A DNA stretch of 5,392 nucleotides, taken from contig DUIO01000300.1 in the NCBI GenBank assembly GCA_013330315.1, positions 1,816-7,207 of the forward strand, in the 5' to 3' direction. The stretch is from Methanosarcina sp. (GTDB lineage: Archaea; Halobacteriota; Methanosarcinia; Methanosarcinales; Methanosarcinaceae). Positions 5,338 through 5,392 of the stretch are shown here, piece by piece. Positions within the stretch are counted from its first letter, which is position 1. Each line of letters starts with the position of its first letter. The position numbers and the translations under genes were made by a program. Below the pieces are notes generated by a model. It did not search any database. It worked only from the letters and a program-made list of their open reading frames with translations, and was not told where the DNA came from.

Positions 5338-5392
5338 TAGATTAATGGATATACTTATTGAAGCATAGTTTCTGAAAAACCTTGCTGATAAG

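Noticed and set aside
1..5392. tRNA, rRNA, insertion sequences, attachment sites, replication origin
   Set aside because: I saw no clover-leaf pattern, conserved rRNA blocks, transposase, terminal inverted repeats or origin-like repeats.

Overview
This window reads as archaeal, most likely a Methanosarcina-type methanogen. The signs are AT-rich intergenic DNA with TATA (box A) promoters, Shine-Dalgarno motifs of the GAGGTGA/GGGGTGAT type, a NosD-like parallel beta-helix surface protein with a C-terminal membrane anchor, and the protein style of the sugar-nucleotide genes. The genus is an inference; no rRNA or methanogenesis gene is present. All real genes lie on the minus strand.

Layout, in transcription order from right to left. 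(1) At 5392-4157 a box A promoter precedes a secreted, membrane-anchored NosD/beta-helix protein. Its reading frame is broken by one in-frame TGA. (2) At 4156-3593 there is a 564-bp AT-rich gap. It holds a strict 10-bp tandem repeat, an A-rich 12-13-bp tandem repeat (U-rich in the minus-strand transcript), a T-rich tract, a spare TATA-like element, a short direct repeat and the next promoter. (3) From 3592 to the left edge runs a nucleotide-sugar cluster: manC-like mannose-1-phosphate guanylyltransferase/phosphomannose isomerase, rfbC (dTDP-4-dehydrorhamnose 3,5-epimerase), rfbB (dTDP-glucose 4,6-dehydratase) and rfbD (dTDP-4-dehydrorhamnose reductase, cut by the edge).

The cluster would supply GDP-mannose and dTDP-L-rhamnose for surface glycans or glycoprotein glycosylation. 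The first enzyme of the dTDP-rhamnose route, rfbA, is not in the window.

The most unusual feature concerns start codons. In four of five genes, the position where the family normally has its initiator Met, a few bases after a Shine-Dalgarno-like motif, holds a non-ATG codon: ATT in manC and rfbD, ACG in rfbB and CTG in the nosD-like gene. For rfbB no canonical start exists upstream, because TGA directly precedes the ACG, and the first ATG would delete the NAD-binding glycine motif. The other three have possible upstream canonical starts. The rfbB case is therefore strong and the shared pattern is suggestive.
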